DNA from: Paramecium octaurelia
Taxonomy: Eukaryota; Ciliophora; Oligohymenophorea; Peniculida; Parameciidae
Reading direction: 5' to 3'
DNA: 64,000 nucleotides
NCBI GenBank assembly: GCA_905182995.1
Contig: CAJJDP010000076.1
Coordinates: 380,356 to 444,355, forward strand
The translations under genes and the position numbers were made by a program. Under the pieces are notes generated by a model. The model was not told where the DNA came from and did no database searches. It saw only the letters and a list, made by a program, of their open reading frames with translations. Of the stretch, positions 22,817-34,392 are shown in pieces; the stretch's first letter is position 1; each line of letters starts with the position of its first letter.

Positions 22817-24188
22817 TCATTAGGCTTCTGGCATCTTATAATAGTTTTTTAGATATGTATCCACTTAAGAGCCTACATCATCCCTAACTTTTTTTAACAT
22901 CATCCTGCGTATAAAAAGGAAAGAGATCAACAGCAAAAATAATACAAGCATGGAAATTCCCACCCATATAAGGATAATTATCAAGGAACTTGTTTCTAAG
23001 GATAAGTTAATAATATTACAATCTTTGATTTCTCCATCCTGTATGGAAAAGAATCCAGTTGCATTACAAAGAGTAGGTCTAGAATCATCTAAGAATCCAT
23101 CACAAATAGCTTCGAGAACTGCAAAGTCATCAACATTGAAGACAGTGCTTTCGTTAGCATTATTCAAATATAGATCTCCCTTATAAAATTCCCCATTAAT
23201 ATATAAGGAGGGCCAATAGACTTAATGATTTCTCATGATTTTAAATCTTTACTCTTTCAAGAGAGTATTATCATCTAATAATTAATTATTTCCAACAAAT
23301 GAAGATGTCATACAATTGCTTATAGTAGTCTCATTGATGGAAATAGACTTCATTATTTTGGATGGACATTCTTGATAATTGTTGAAACACAACTTATTGA
23401 AAAATATCATGTAATTCCACCATGTGATGAGATCATATTTTTATAGAATACATATTTATCTTAGATCCTCTAAAATAACATCTCTACCAGTCAAGGGACC
23501 ATTAGAATCTGGATCTTATCCACAATATCTACCACCACTTATACAATTTTGATTGGTAGCCTTATAGCCAGTCCTCTCGCATTCCTTACAATAAAATTAG
23601 ATGTAGATTGGATCAAATGTTATTTTGTTTATCATCTATTTGGCAAATGGTAGGAACTCATCCAAAAACAAATATGAAAATAAATCAAAAGATGACAAAA
23701 AGTATTATAGATCTACAATCTCTTATTGTTTCAACTCAAAAGAGACAGAAACATAAATAGACATAGTTTTCAATTCTTCTATCAAAAATTCTCCATCCGC
23801 TTTGTTAATCATCATAGTTGGTATAAATGATTATTATGATCCATATTCAGCAATTAATAAAAAGTTACTAATGTCTTCCTCGTGATTGTAGATGATGACA
23901 AGCATCTTCCCCCCTGCTGATTGGACATTCATGGCTTGAGCTAAAAATTTGCAAGTTGCTCCCATTGTCAGTACAATAGTTGAATTCAAAGTTATGTTGA
24001 GTGGATTGCAAGTGTTTTCAATGTAAGTTAAATTTCCACTAACTGTTCTCCCATATGGAACATAACCAAAATCAGCCACATTGACTGGCATTGAAGCATT
24101 CTTTGTAGATGGGATTGTTAAAGAAGGTTCCACAAGTGTTAATTATGTCGAATATACAATTCCAATTAATGAAACCAAGAAAAGCATA
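22817..24188 (-). CDS. Vacuolar sorting receptor-like type I membrane protein (frameshift at start)
   Basis: About 455 residues if one base is discounted. The order is a signal peptide (FLVSLIGIVYS), a PA domain with VPYGRTVSG and GGKMLVIIYNHEED, and a Cys-rich luminal region (GGRYCGQDPDSNG; GRDVILEDLRQICI; ITWWNYM; QECPSKIMK; LYINGEFYKGDL; LEAICDGF). A transmembrane helix (IIILIWVGISMLVLFLLL) and a short basic tail ending YYKMPEAQ follow. This is the plan of plant VSR/BP-80 receptors, which carry soluble cargo to lytic compartments. The only ATG (24188) is out of frame by one with the signal peptide; five T residues (24180-24184, minus strand) where four would fit explain it. No intron can bridge the gap. 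Confidence 0.8.
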
Positions 24189-24210
24189 TATATATATTTT
24201 AAATTAATAA
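24189..24210. promoter_or_regulatory. 22-bp divergent intergenic spacer
   Basis: Only 22 bp (an AT repeat followed by an A+T-rich run) separate the ATG of the sorting-receptor gene (minus) from the ATG of the Yip1-family gene (plus). Both 5' UTRs must be tiny, and the promoters must be shared or overlap the coding regions. The call is inferred from gene position; no factor-binding motif is identified. Confidence 0.4.
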
Positions 24211-24981
24211 TGCAAAACTTTGGATCTAATGTATTACTTATCTAAACTAGAATGACTTGGATGAGAAAGGACATGTCATGACTGATTAACCTAAGATCAA
24301 AGTGAAATTTGAACCCAAACCCAAACCTTCTACTTGTCCCATTTGCACAGTTGAATACTATTAGCAGTTCTTCGATATTGAATAAAGGGATGTATACATG
24401 AGAATTCGTTGTTCTCTGTTATCTTGGAAACCTGAGTTCTATTAATGCGTTGGTAAGAACCCTGATTTATGGGGACCTTTATGGATTTCAACCACAATTA
24501 TCTTCATCTTATTTGCCGGAGGAAATCTATCTCGCTTCTTACTGGAAGAGGACAAGAGACATTTCAAATACGAATACAATTATATGTATGTGGCTGTGTT
24601 GGTGGTCTACGCTATGGCATTTATAATACCTATAATATTAGGAGTGATAATGAAATATATCCTAAAAAGTGAACTGGGAGTCTTTGAAATAGTCTGTATG
24701 TACGGATATTCATTGAGTGTTTATATGTTTGTCCTGATTTTGTGCATAATCCCCTACAATGAAGCCTAATGGTTCTTTTTGATGTGTGGACTAGCGAACA
24801 GCACCATATTTTTGCTGGTGAATTTATGGGAGTAATTTTAATATACAATACTATTCATAGTTTCATGAAAAAGAACAAGCAAACAACTTTAATAGCTGTT
24901 CCAATAATATCATTCAACGTAGCTTTGATTCTATGTTTCAAATTTTACTTTTTCAGACTAATTTACGCTGTAGATGATTGA
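24211..24981 (+). CDS. Yip1-family Golgi membrane protein (YIPF1/2-like)
   Basis: 240 residues with two introns: one of only 19 nt (24232-24250) and one of 29 nt (24832-24860); with both removed the length is a multiple of three. A polar N-terminus ending TCPICTVEYYQQFFDIEQ is followed by CSLLSWKPEFYQCVGKNPDLWGP, close to the DLYGPFWI-type entry of Yip1 proteins. Then come about five membrane helices (STTIIFILFAG, AVLVVYAMAFIIPIILGV, YSLSVYMFVLILCIIPY and others). Yip1 proteins cycle between ER and Golgi and interact with Rab GTPases. It is divergent from the sorting-receptor gene, also a secretory-pathway gene. Confidence 0.88.
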
Positions 24982-25023
24982 ATTATATTTATTATTTTAA
25001 TACATAATTATTAAAGAATAAAC

Positions 25024-27032
25024 ATGAGGAGATAGATGAAAAAACTTATGGAGCAAAATGAACCTAAAGAAGTTGTGGATGAACAATTAGTAAAGCAAGT
25101 TCATCAGGTTGAACAACAGAAAAAGTAAAAATAAGTCTTTTAAATGATGGAAATGTCAGATTCGGAAGATGAATAGCAACCAGAATAAAAAAATGAAGAA
25201 AGTCAAACTCAACAATCAGATCAAACAACCTAACCATAAAATGAACACAACAACAATAATCAGAAGAAAAAGAAGAATAAAAATAAAAAGAAGAAAGACA
25301 AAAAATAATAATAATAAGAAACAAGTCAAAAACAAGAACAAAATTAAGATGATGATTTTGAATTCCTCGATAAGGTCTAAGCAGAACAAACACAACAACT
25401 GCAATAATAATCATAAATGATATAATTCTAAGAATCATAAGAAAATGGTCCTTTGGCTATTAACATCAAAAAATTGAATTACAATAAAGAACTCTAGTAA
25501 CACTTCAAAAATGCTAAAATTGCAGGTGGCTAATAAAAGAAAGGACATAAAAATGCCAAATAATTGTATCTCACCTATAATCCAGAAATTAATATTCCAT
25601 TACCTGATAAATTTAATGTAAAATTAGGAAATTTAAATGAATAAGGTTTGTAATTATTCAGTTTTGTTGCATCTTAATAATATGAAAGACTTTAATAAGA
25701 TTACACAATTGTTAAGGGTTATTATGATCCATAGGCCATTTTCAATTTCTTGTAGATGAATCCCTCTCATTGTGAAGCCTAATTTGATGTGAGTGAATAC
25801 TTTAGATTAAAGGGAGATTATAAATAAGCCAATGAACTTCTAGAGAGATTGCTTTACATTTATGAAAGCAGTTTAGGTTATGGATTCAACAAATTCTTTG
25901 AGGATGCTTCAATCAACCTTGAGATTGAAGAAAATCCTCATAGCAAAGTATTTTTAATGTCCTTATTCAAATTTACAGATGTCCTAACAAGGAAAGGATG
26001 TTATAAAGCAGCTTTAGAGTATTCTATATATTATAATTGAGGTTTTCAAAAATCCTATTGAAATTTTGTCCAACAAGAGATCCATGTGGTGCACTATTTC
26101 TTGTGGATTGCAATGCACTCAAGGCTTAACAATATGAATACTTGGTCAATTTTACTTCCAATTTTGCGAGAAGTGTCTATAAAACCAATAGATCTTCTAT
26201 TGTTTTCATGCCTAATCTTCTATACAATTGTGCATTAGCTAAATTCTTAGAAAAAGGGGAAAACCATCATTATACATTTAATGATCAAAATATAACCGAA
26301 GCTATTAACAATTTTGGTCCTCATCCTTTATAAGCGTCCCACTAAGTTCTCATAATTTAAGCTATTCTTTTATATCCAATTGTCCTCAAATAATTAGCGG
26401 AAGCAAATGAATTCGTCAAGCAAAATGTTGGAAACCTAGATGGCTTTGTTGATAATTAAAGGAAACCATTTAAAGAATTATTGACCGAAGAATTTCTACA
26501 ACGAGAAACTTATCTACATTGGTTCTTGTAAATTGATTCTGAAGATGATAACGAAGGATTTTTAAAATCAATAAGCATCTTTGTTGAAAAAAGTAAATCC
26601 TAATGGAAGACGAATGAAATTCTTAAATGGATAAAAGGGTAGTTTATTATAGATATATCTTTTTAGTGCTTTGGGATTAATTGTGAATCACATTAAAAGC
26701 CAAAAGTTAGACCTTGGATCCTTTTATGAAGATCTGACTGTTGTTAAAGAAGGAGCCCCAATTTATAATGAAGTTCCTTTCCAATACAGAAGATATAAGG
26801 AGTTATCGAAAAGTCATTTTTTAGAGAATCCAGAAAGGTAAAAAAATTAAAATAAAATAAAAATAGACTTGATTTCAATAATATTTTTGCAGAGAATATT
26901 GGTGCCTAATAATAGCAGCCTCAACAATAACTTCCAGCCAATTTCAATCCTCTTAATGCAAATCAAGGATTATTGTAAGCTGTTTTTGGAACTTTGTTAC
27001 CATGGGTTCATCATCCCAATGCTTAAATGTGA
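25024..27032 (+). CDS. TCF25: TCF25/Rqc1-like protein
   Basis: About 642 residues after introns of 23, 28 and 29 nt (about 26009, 26640 and 26838). The first 150 residues are a low-complexity Lys/Gln/Asn/Asp region, basic blocks followed by acidic ones. The conserved core has HCEAQFDVSEYFRLKGDYK, ANELLERLLYIYE, SNFARSVYKTNRSSI and LLPWVHHP near the end, as in TCF25/NULP1 and yeast Rqc1. Rqc1 is part of the ribosome quality control complex that handles stalled nascent chains on 60S subunits. It lies 43 bp downstream of the Yip1 gene on the same strand. Confidence 0.85.
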
Positions 27033-27044
27033 TTAATATTATAA

Positions 27045-28797
27045 ATGAGGAATAGATATTTATATTAATTAACCCCAACTAGATCACGTAGGAAAGATTC
27101 AATTGAGTCTGATTTCTCATCCTATACAGGATAGGCTACAAATACCAGTTAAATCAACTAGAAGGACAGACCAAAATATTTTGAGGAGATTGATAATCAA
27201 AATGCTCCTTTCAGTCACAATACAATTATTTCCCAGCAGATTTAATATAGATGTATGAATGGGGACTATATTTAATTATGTAATGAACATTTTGAAATGA
27301 AAAACAAAACCATTTTAGTAATGCTTTTGGAAAATATTTTTAGGCAAACGAAATTAACAATCAAAGTTAAATTTCTATTTTCTTAAATATCAAGTTAGAT
27401 TCATCAGAAGATCTATTAGGAGTATGGATCTCCAAAGATATTGCCTAAACTTACAATTCTGATGTACTACTACTCGAATGCTATATAACTGGTGATATCA
27501 ATTAATAAAATATTAAACTAATTAATTATTCCATATTATTAGCTGATGAATTGTTCATTACATGTTAAACTATCCAACAATTTAATACATTCCTTACACT
27601 ATTCAAATAAGTTGGTTCAAGACTTTAAACCCTCAACATAGTAGAGATAGAATAAGATGAATTAGATGTTCAATAGATCAATGAATTGAAAACATTTTGT
27701 GATTTTGTATCATACTCTAAAAAATTTCCCTCAAATTTAATAGATCTTCAGTGGTAATATTATGATTACAAGCAAAATAAGTAAATAAGATATTAGTTTA
27801 TTTAGTTCTCGCCTTATTCCTCTGAAAAAATGGAGAGGATTTAATTTAAATTGTAGATGCTTCTTTAAATTGGCAGAAGTTTTGGCAGAATTTGTGTCGA
27901 ATTACTAAAAAATTAATGATATCATTAAAGATGTGATTTACAATAAGGTTTTTGAGTAAATAATTGATGATTAATTTGGAGAATTCTAGACACAATATGA
28001 AGACAACATCTAAAAATAAATTATACCTATATTACCTTCAATTGAAATTTATCAATTACTTTTTCAAGAACGCATGAAGATATAGGAAAATGTTTTTGAA
28101 GATATGCATATGTTTAAAGAGCTCTCTTATTTCAAGTTGAAATACTCATAATTCTTAACTAAAATCGATCAATTCGAAAATGAATACATTATTTTTAATA
28201 AAGAAATCATTGAGTGTTTTCAATCCAAAAAAATCACAGACTATTTGAAAGATGTATATTACAGTAAAATATTCGATTAAACATTTTTGACCACACAAAA
28301 CATCTAAAGTGAAATTTCAGAAATTTTTATCAAGTAATAAAACCAGAAATTCTAGATTATTTAGTATCTTCACAGAGTATCTTGCGAAACATAACTATGA
28401 CTAACTCATCATGTTTTTTAATAAAACATATAAGACCTTCCTTAAAGATACTTTAGAGAAAGTAGTAAGTGTACATGAAAAGGAGCTAAACAAAGATTTT
28501 GCAAATTTAATTGAACTGATTGACTCTTTACATTTCCAAAGAAACATTATTGAAGAAAAAGCATTGTATCTATCGGACTATATGGAAATAATTAAAAAAG
28601 AGATACAAAACATGGAAAAAATAGTAGAAAACATGACTCATTTAAATGATAAATTAATGCCGAATTATCAACAATCTCAATTACATTAGGCTTAATTACA
28701 TTAATTGGAAGTGATAAATTTTAAATATAAACTTATAATTTAAAAAGAAATGTAGAAAGCTGTAAAGAAAGAGAAAAAATTAAAGAAAACCTAATGA
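27045..28797 (+). CDS. Large helical/coiled-coil protein, function unknown
   Basis: About 559 residues after introns of 26, 25 and 22 nt (about 27317, 27780 and 28334). The N-terminus is basic and Ser/Thr-rich with possible phosphosites (TPTRSRRKDSIES). The rest is mainly helical, with long Glu/Lys/Gln/Ile stretches and a C-terminal coiled coil (MEIIKKEIQNMEKIVENM), ending in a lysine-rich tail. No catalytic motif seen. It starts only 13 bp after the TCF25 stop. A tethering or cytoskeletal role is possible but not shown. Confidence 0.6.
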
Positions 28798-28824
28798 TCA
28801 ATAAATTACTAAATTAAACATTTT

Positions 28825-29481
28825 TCATAATAATGCTAAATCAATAACATATATTAATGGTTAATGGACTGTTGAATTTTCCAAGGGAATCAAAGAATTC
28901 AATAGGTTCTCTTTAGAATCACTTCTAATCTATTAAATGCTTTCATGATGTTGTAAAGATCTTATTAGTTCAGACTCTTGACTCAATTATGCTTACCAAT
29001 TTTTTTCTAATTCTTTTATTGTAATTTAATTTTAACTAAACAAATCTTATATCTTAATAACTTTATTCTAAGCAAATGCTCTTTAGACTTATGTTTATCC
29101 AAACTAATTGATTTCATTGTTATCCTTTGTCTCTTATATAATCTCAGGAACTGAGACTGATTTTTGATTTAACATTTCATTAATCTACTTCATCAAATTG
29201 CTTGTTTATTTTTCTTAGGTCTATCTATAGGATTTCTTTGAGGAACTATTCCTATTGATTGTCCTGTTTTCGTTCTCTTTGTTATCAATGTTCTAAGTTT
29301 TTACTTTGCTTTTAGTTGATGGAGTCTTTTATCTAGAAAAATTTGTTTTTTCTGGGGTTTTACAATCAGCCTAGATTAAATGTGTTTGCGATTAATTTTG
29401 TCTTGCAGTTGCTAAAGGTTAAGATTATTTCCTTTTGAAGCTAGAATAGGTTTCAAAATTTGATAAAATGCTTTTTTTCAT
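28825..29481 (-). CDS. Hypothetical Ser/Gln/Asn-rich protein
   Basis: An intronless frame of 218 residues. It is rich in Ser, Gln, Asn and Lys, apparently disordered in the N-terminal half (KTPEKTNFSRQKTPSTKSK contains TP phosphorylation-like sites). Residues about 130-200 form a short coiled coil (QITIKELEKNWQAQLSQES). No homologous family is recognised. It is convergent with the gene on its left (27-bp gap). Confidence 0.5.
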
Positions 29482-29943
29482 GGAGGACTAGAATTTAATT
29501 AATAAAACACATTCATTGATTTAAATCAATTAAAATGGATTTAAATTCTCTTAGAAATAAAATCAAAATTAAATCTAAAATTTAAAAATTTCCGATTCTA
29601 GAAAATAGAGTTTTATTATTTTATTTAATGGTACAGGGTTTTATTACTAGTTTGAGTGCTAATTTATATCATCTTCATCCTAAAATAAAGCAATTAAATA
29701 CATAAAGTACAATTACGCTATATCAATTTATAAATTGAGAATTAAATTAAAATTGATTTTTCATTTAATTTTGACTTGAAATAGTTATGAAATTAAATGT
29801 TTTTGTAAGTGACTCTGAAAATAAATGATTTTTATAAACAATTATAATTTTTTTAGCTGCTTGATGTTGAAAGAAATAAGTAACATTAGTTTAGTAGAGG
29901 ATTGATTTTGAATAATAAATATAAGTTCGATTATTATACTCTT
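29482..29943. other. intergenic region, nothing well supported
   Basis: About 460 bp, A+T-rich, between divergent genes. A 67-codon plus-strand frame (29535-29738) is present but lacks recognisable features and could be chance under a one-stop code. It probably carries the promoters of the genes on both sides. Confidence 0.45.
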
Positions 29944-30557
29944 ATGGGCAATTTATTAGAGAAGCTATACTTATTTATTTCAAATTCTAAACTTGAAAAA
30001 TGTATGGTTGGATTGGAAAATCTAGGAAAAACAACTATGTTGAATTAACTTTCTATGGGGGAACCTTCATTTACAGTACCTACAGTAAGATTGAATGTCC
30101 GGACTCTAAAAAAAGGAGGGGTGACTATGAATGTATTTATAAACATCTATAAAATGATTTGGAATATTGGAGGACAAGTTTAACATAGACCAGAGAGGGG
30201 CAATTATGCTCAAGGGTGTGATGCAATAATATTTCTTTTTGATACTTCAAATTTAAACATAATAATTAGAGATAAAGCAAGCCTCTCTTGGAACATCAAA
30301 GAAGGAATTGCACAATTTATTAGATAATAAGTCGTTGCATAATATTCCACTTTTAGTGATTGGAAATAAAATTGATGTAAATCCACATTTATACGAGAAG
30401 TATATGATAGAAGGTAAAGTTATCAATTAGATTAAAAGGTCTAAATTTGGATTATATAACATCTAATGTTTGGGCAGTTGCAATGGGTAGTGCTTCGAGT
30501 GGTAACTATATAACGTAAGTGGTCGATTGGTTAATAGAGAAGTCTAAGAAACTATGA
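29944..30557 (+). CDS. ARL8: ARL8-like small GTPase of the ARF family
   Basis: 187 residues if two 25-nt introns are removed: a GC-AG intron at 30277-30301 and a GT-AG intron at about 30415. The start MGNLLEKLYLFI is the ARL8-type N-terminus. GLENLGKTTMLNQL is the P-loop, TVPTV the switch-I threonine, WNIGGQ the G3 motif (Asn for the usual Asp) and GNKID the G4 motif. With the GC-AG intron removed, the spacing between FDTSN and KELHNLLDN equals that of ARL8. ARL8 controls lysosome positioning and fusion. An extra eight residues (30133-30156) sit just before WNIGGQ. If the GC-AG intron is not real, the gene is frameshifted. Confidence 0.8.
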
Positions 30558-30600
30558 TTTATTTTCGACATATATCTATGTAAATATTTATATTCAGATA

Positions 30601-31360
<760 letters not shown>

Positions 31361-31526
31361 TATTAATTTAATAAAAATAGTTTCTTATTTTGAATTCAAT
31401 CTAGAAAACACTATAATCGTGTCACTTAATTAAACATATTAGATTTCTTAATATAAAATTATAATAGTATTGCTTTATTCAGAAAGAATGACAATAACAT
31501 TATAAATTAATTTAATAATTTAATCA

Positions 31527-33230
31527 ATGTCTGAAAATCAAAGAACAATGACTCTCACTTAGATTACTCATATGATTGAGGAAAAGGTAACAGAAATTCA
31601 GGCAAACCCAGATTAGAGGATTTCAGAGTTGCCTTAATTAATTGAATTACTCAAACATGAAAATGTGTTCATTGTTCAAATGACAATTATGGCATTAACA
31701 GATTTATTTATTGATATCGCTCCATTATACAAAATTGATTAATAGGCCCACGAATTTAAAGTCACTAAGTTTATAAAAAAAGAAGAAAAATAAGTGCTTA
31801 ACTTTGAATTGAGTTTAATAAAAAATTATTATCAATTTATTAAAGCTCAATTTACATTTGTTAAATTAATATCTTAAGGCCCGCTTGTGGAAACCTGTTA
31901 TCAGAGGTAGTTATCATAATTATTCATAGTCTATGCAAATTATTGAATTCATTATTCCATTTTAATTACAATAGAGAATTGGTTCAATATGTTACTTATG
32001 GTTTACTGACTTGTAATGATATATGTTACAATTCTCTCGCCAATATTTTAAGAAACAAGAAGCATTCTTTACATGAAGCCAAACTCTAAATATTAACACA
32101 AATACAAAAGCTTTATCAGACTAAGCATGAAGATCAATTACCAGATAATCTTGTTGATTTAGTTAATTAAATATAGATAGACACTAAATTTTTACCTCAG
32201 GAGTTAGAGAAGTAAGAAAAGGAAAAGAAGAGGGTAGTAAAGCAAAAGAAAAGAGAATACTTCAGTTAGAAAGAGAAGGATAAAAAGAAACAAAAATTGA
32301 CTAAAGAGGAAATGGCTAAATAAAAGAAATTGTTAAAAGAGGTTTAAGATGAATTATAAGAAGCATAAGGAGATTTAGATAAAAAGACCTTGGCTAAAAA
32401 TGTAATATTTTTATATTAATGCTTTAGAATGGAGAGGTTCTTTCAAAAATATTTTATATCTATTTTAAAGTACTCAAATTGCCTAGAGTATCAAAATATT
32501 ACGAATCTGCTTTAAATGGAATTTTGTAATATGTTCATTTGATAAACATTGAATTAATCTAGGGAATCTTTGAATGCTTATTATCTTCAACCAACATACT
32601 TAGATAGAAAAAGGATAATTTGTTGAAATATATTAACTTAAGATTAAAAACCATATTTGCACTGTAATCTATAATGGATGGACCAGCTTCTGTTTTTGGC
32701 ATAGATGACAAGGAAACAATGCAGCGATTTTATGTTTGTTTATTGGACATGTGGACAAACAAAAAAATAAAAATTACTGAGGAGGAGGAGAGTTTGATCT
32801 TGAGAATATTAGACAGTGCATTCATAAAGAAAAGACATTTTTCATAAGAAGTTACAGGTTCTTTTGTAAAAATACTTATTCAATTGGCCAACAATTCTGA
32901 GAATGTTAAATTTGTATATGCACTTTGTTACTGCATCAAATTAGTGATATAGAAGTATTAGAAAACATAAAAAATGTTGGAAGAAGATAATGAAGGTTTT
33001 GGGATGAATTCCTACAATGTGAAATGTGATGATCCATCATGTACAAACGCTTTGAATTCCTCAATTTATGAAGAAGTGAAGGAGATTAAAAATGTATTTA
33101 ATTTCATAATTAAGTTTAGAAATTCAACAACTAGCAAAAGATGATGTCAATCGTATCAAAACTAATTAAAAATGAGCCAGTACCCCAACATATGCTGAAC
33201 AAAAGTGTTTATGATGTATATAGATAATGA
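31527..33230 (+). CDS. NOC3: NOC3-like nucleolar complex protein
   Basis: About 542 residues after introns of 23, 26 and 26 nt (about 31910, 32401 and 33090). Conserved stretches include LNFELSLIKNYYQFIK, CKLLNSLFHFNYNRELV, a strongly basic Lys/Glu region in the middle (QKEKDKKKQKLTKEEMAKQ), then VLSKIFYIYFKVLK and LEYINLRLKT-type helices, as in NOC3/NOC3L. NOC3 forms a heterodimer with NOC2 for late nuclear maturation of pre-60S ribosomes and in yeast also contacts replication origins. It is shorter than human NOC3L. The model ends at TGA 33228-33230; without the last intron it would end about 80 bases earlier. Confidence 0.8.
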
Positions 33231-33240
33231 TATTGATTAA

Positions 33241-33639
33241 TCACATATTAGTAAAATAGTCTCCTACCTCATCTTCTAAATTTTCATCTCCGAAGCCATC
33301 TAATCTGATAGAGAAGATAGACTTTCTAGTTTGCCCAACATTTTCTTAATTAACCATTAAAGGAGAACTTTAAGGAGTATGGGATGGTGTTCTGCGAGAT
33401 TTAATTGAATTTGAAGAAATTTCCAATTGCTTAATGCTAATGATGTCAAATTGGGTTGTGTTTGACTTTGTGAATTGCTGTTTTCTTTTAGAGTGGAATA
33501 GTTCTTATTTGATAGTAGGATCAGTTTTCATTTTGATTCCCAAAGATCTAAGATAGTTAACAATCCGTGTTTCTTTTTAAAGGAATAAGTTGTTAGGGTT
33601 TTATTTACACAGAATATCTAATTCGAATGAATCGTCCAT
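33241..33639 (-). CDS. Small hypothetical Ser-rich protein
   Basis: An intronless frame of 132 residues (MDDSFELDILCKQNP...). It is polar with several Ser/Thr-Pro sites (RRTPSHTPQSSP) and an acidic end (GFGDENLEDEV). No domain recognised; likely a disordered regulatory protein. It is convergent with the NOC3 gene (10-bp gap) and head-to-head with the next gene, the start codons only 12 bp apart. Confidence 0.5.
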
Positions 33640-33651
33640 GAAAAAATTAAA

Positions 33652-34277
33652 ATGCTTTAAAAAAGAATTATTAATGCTTTGGTTTAATTGTAAAGTACTA
33701 GATTTAAGAAGCAGAAATCTTTTAAGCAAATGTTAGAACCAAATTTTTCAGAACTTAAAATTGTAACAGAAAGTAAGTTTGAGATTATAAACGACCTTAA
33801 AATTGATAGAAGACAGTATATAATAAAGAGATCTCTTACATTAAAATAAGAAAAGAACAATCAAAATGAGGTATTCTCCTCTTGATTGATAAGGAAAACT
33901 ATGAAATCTAAAATGGTTGGATAGCAATTAATGCAATGAAATTTAGGTAGTTCCTTAATGAAGTTATAAAACAAACTCTACCTTAAAAATTTGGTGGCAT
34001 AAATATGCAGGCAGTTAAAGACATCCATTTAGATAAATTGCACTAGTCTATTGGAAAAGAGAATTGTAGTCAAGATAAACTATCTCATAATAATAAATCA
34101 TATAAATGTTGCTTTCAAGAATAAATTAGTAGTATTTCCAAAAATTAAACAAACTTTTACTTATTTTAACAAAGAAAAATCGACTTTATTAAGTAGTTGT
34201 CTATTGGATTTATTATTGTTTTCCTGTTAGAAACTAATAGCAATCTTCACAATCGTAAAAGTATCTCCAAATTCTGA
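33652..34277 (+). CDS. Hypothetical protein
   Basis: About 200 residues with one 23-nt intron (about 33870). The N-terminal half is basic and helical (RFKKQKSFKQMLEPNF). The middle (GWIAINAMKFRQFLNEVI) is also helical. One hydrophobic stretch near the end (LSIGFIIVFLLE) could be a membrane segment. The 3' end is uncertain: a possible 27-nt intron (34251-34277) would remove the stop, but the frame would then run into the calpain-like gene, so I end it at TGA 34275-34277. No family recognised. Confidence 0.4.
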
Positions 34278-34392
34278 TTAGATCAAGCAAAAAAGACTAT
34301 AAACCAAGTAAAATAATTGGTTTACAGGTATAGTGTTATTTAAGAGATTGTGAATATGGGTTATATAATAGAATATAAATATATATTATTAA

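Noticed and set aside
24630..24981. Frames on both strands overlapping the Yip1 gene
   Set aside because: They are shadows of the membrane-helix coding sequence in other frames; the Yip1 model explains the region fully.
25064..25438. Minus-strand hydrophobic frame of 124 residues
   Set aside because: It is the antisense of the Lys/Gln-rich repeat region of the TCF25 gene, which yields Leu/Phe-rich frames by composition.
29535..29738. A 67-codon plus-strand frame upstream of the ARL8-like gene
   Set aside because: No recognisable features; with TGA as the only stop, frames of this length are frequent by chance.
29944..30557. First reading as an ARL8 pseudogene with a frameshift
   Set aside because: A GC-AG intron restores frame, overall length and family spacing at once, so an intact gene is the better model.
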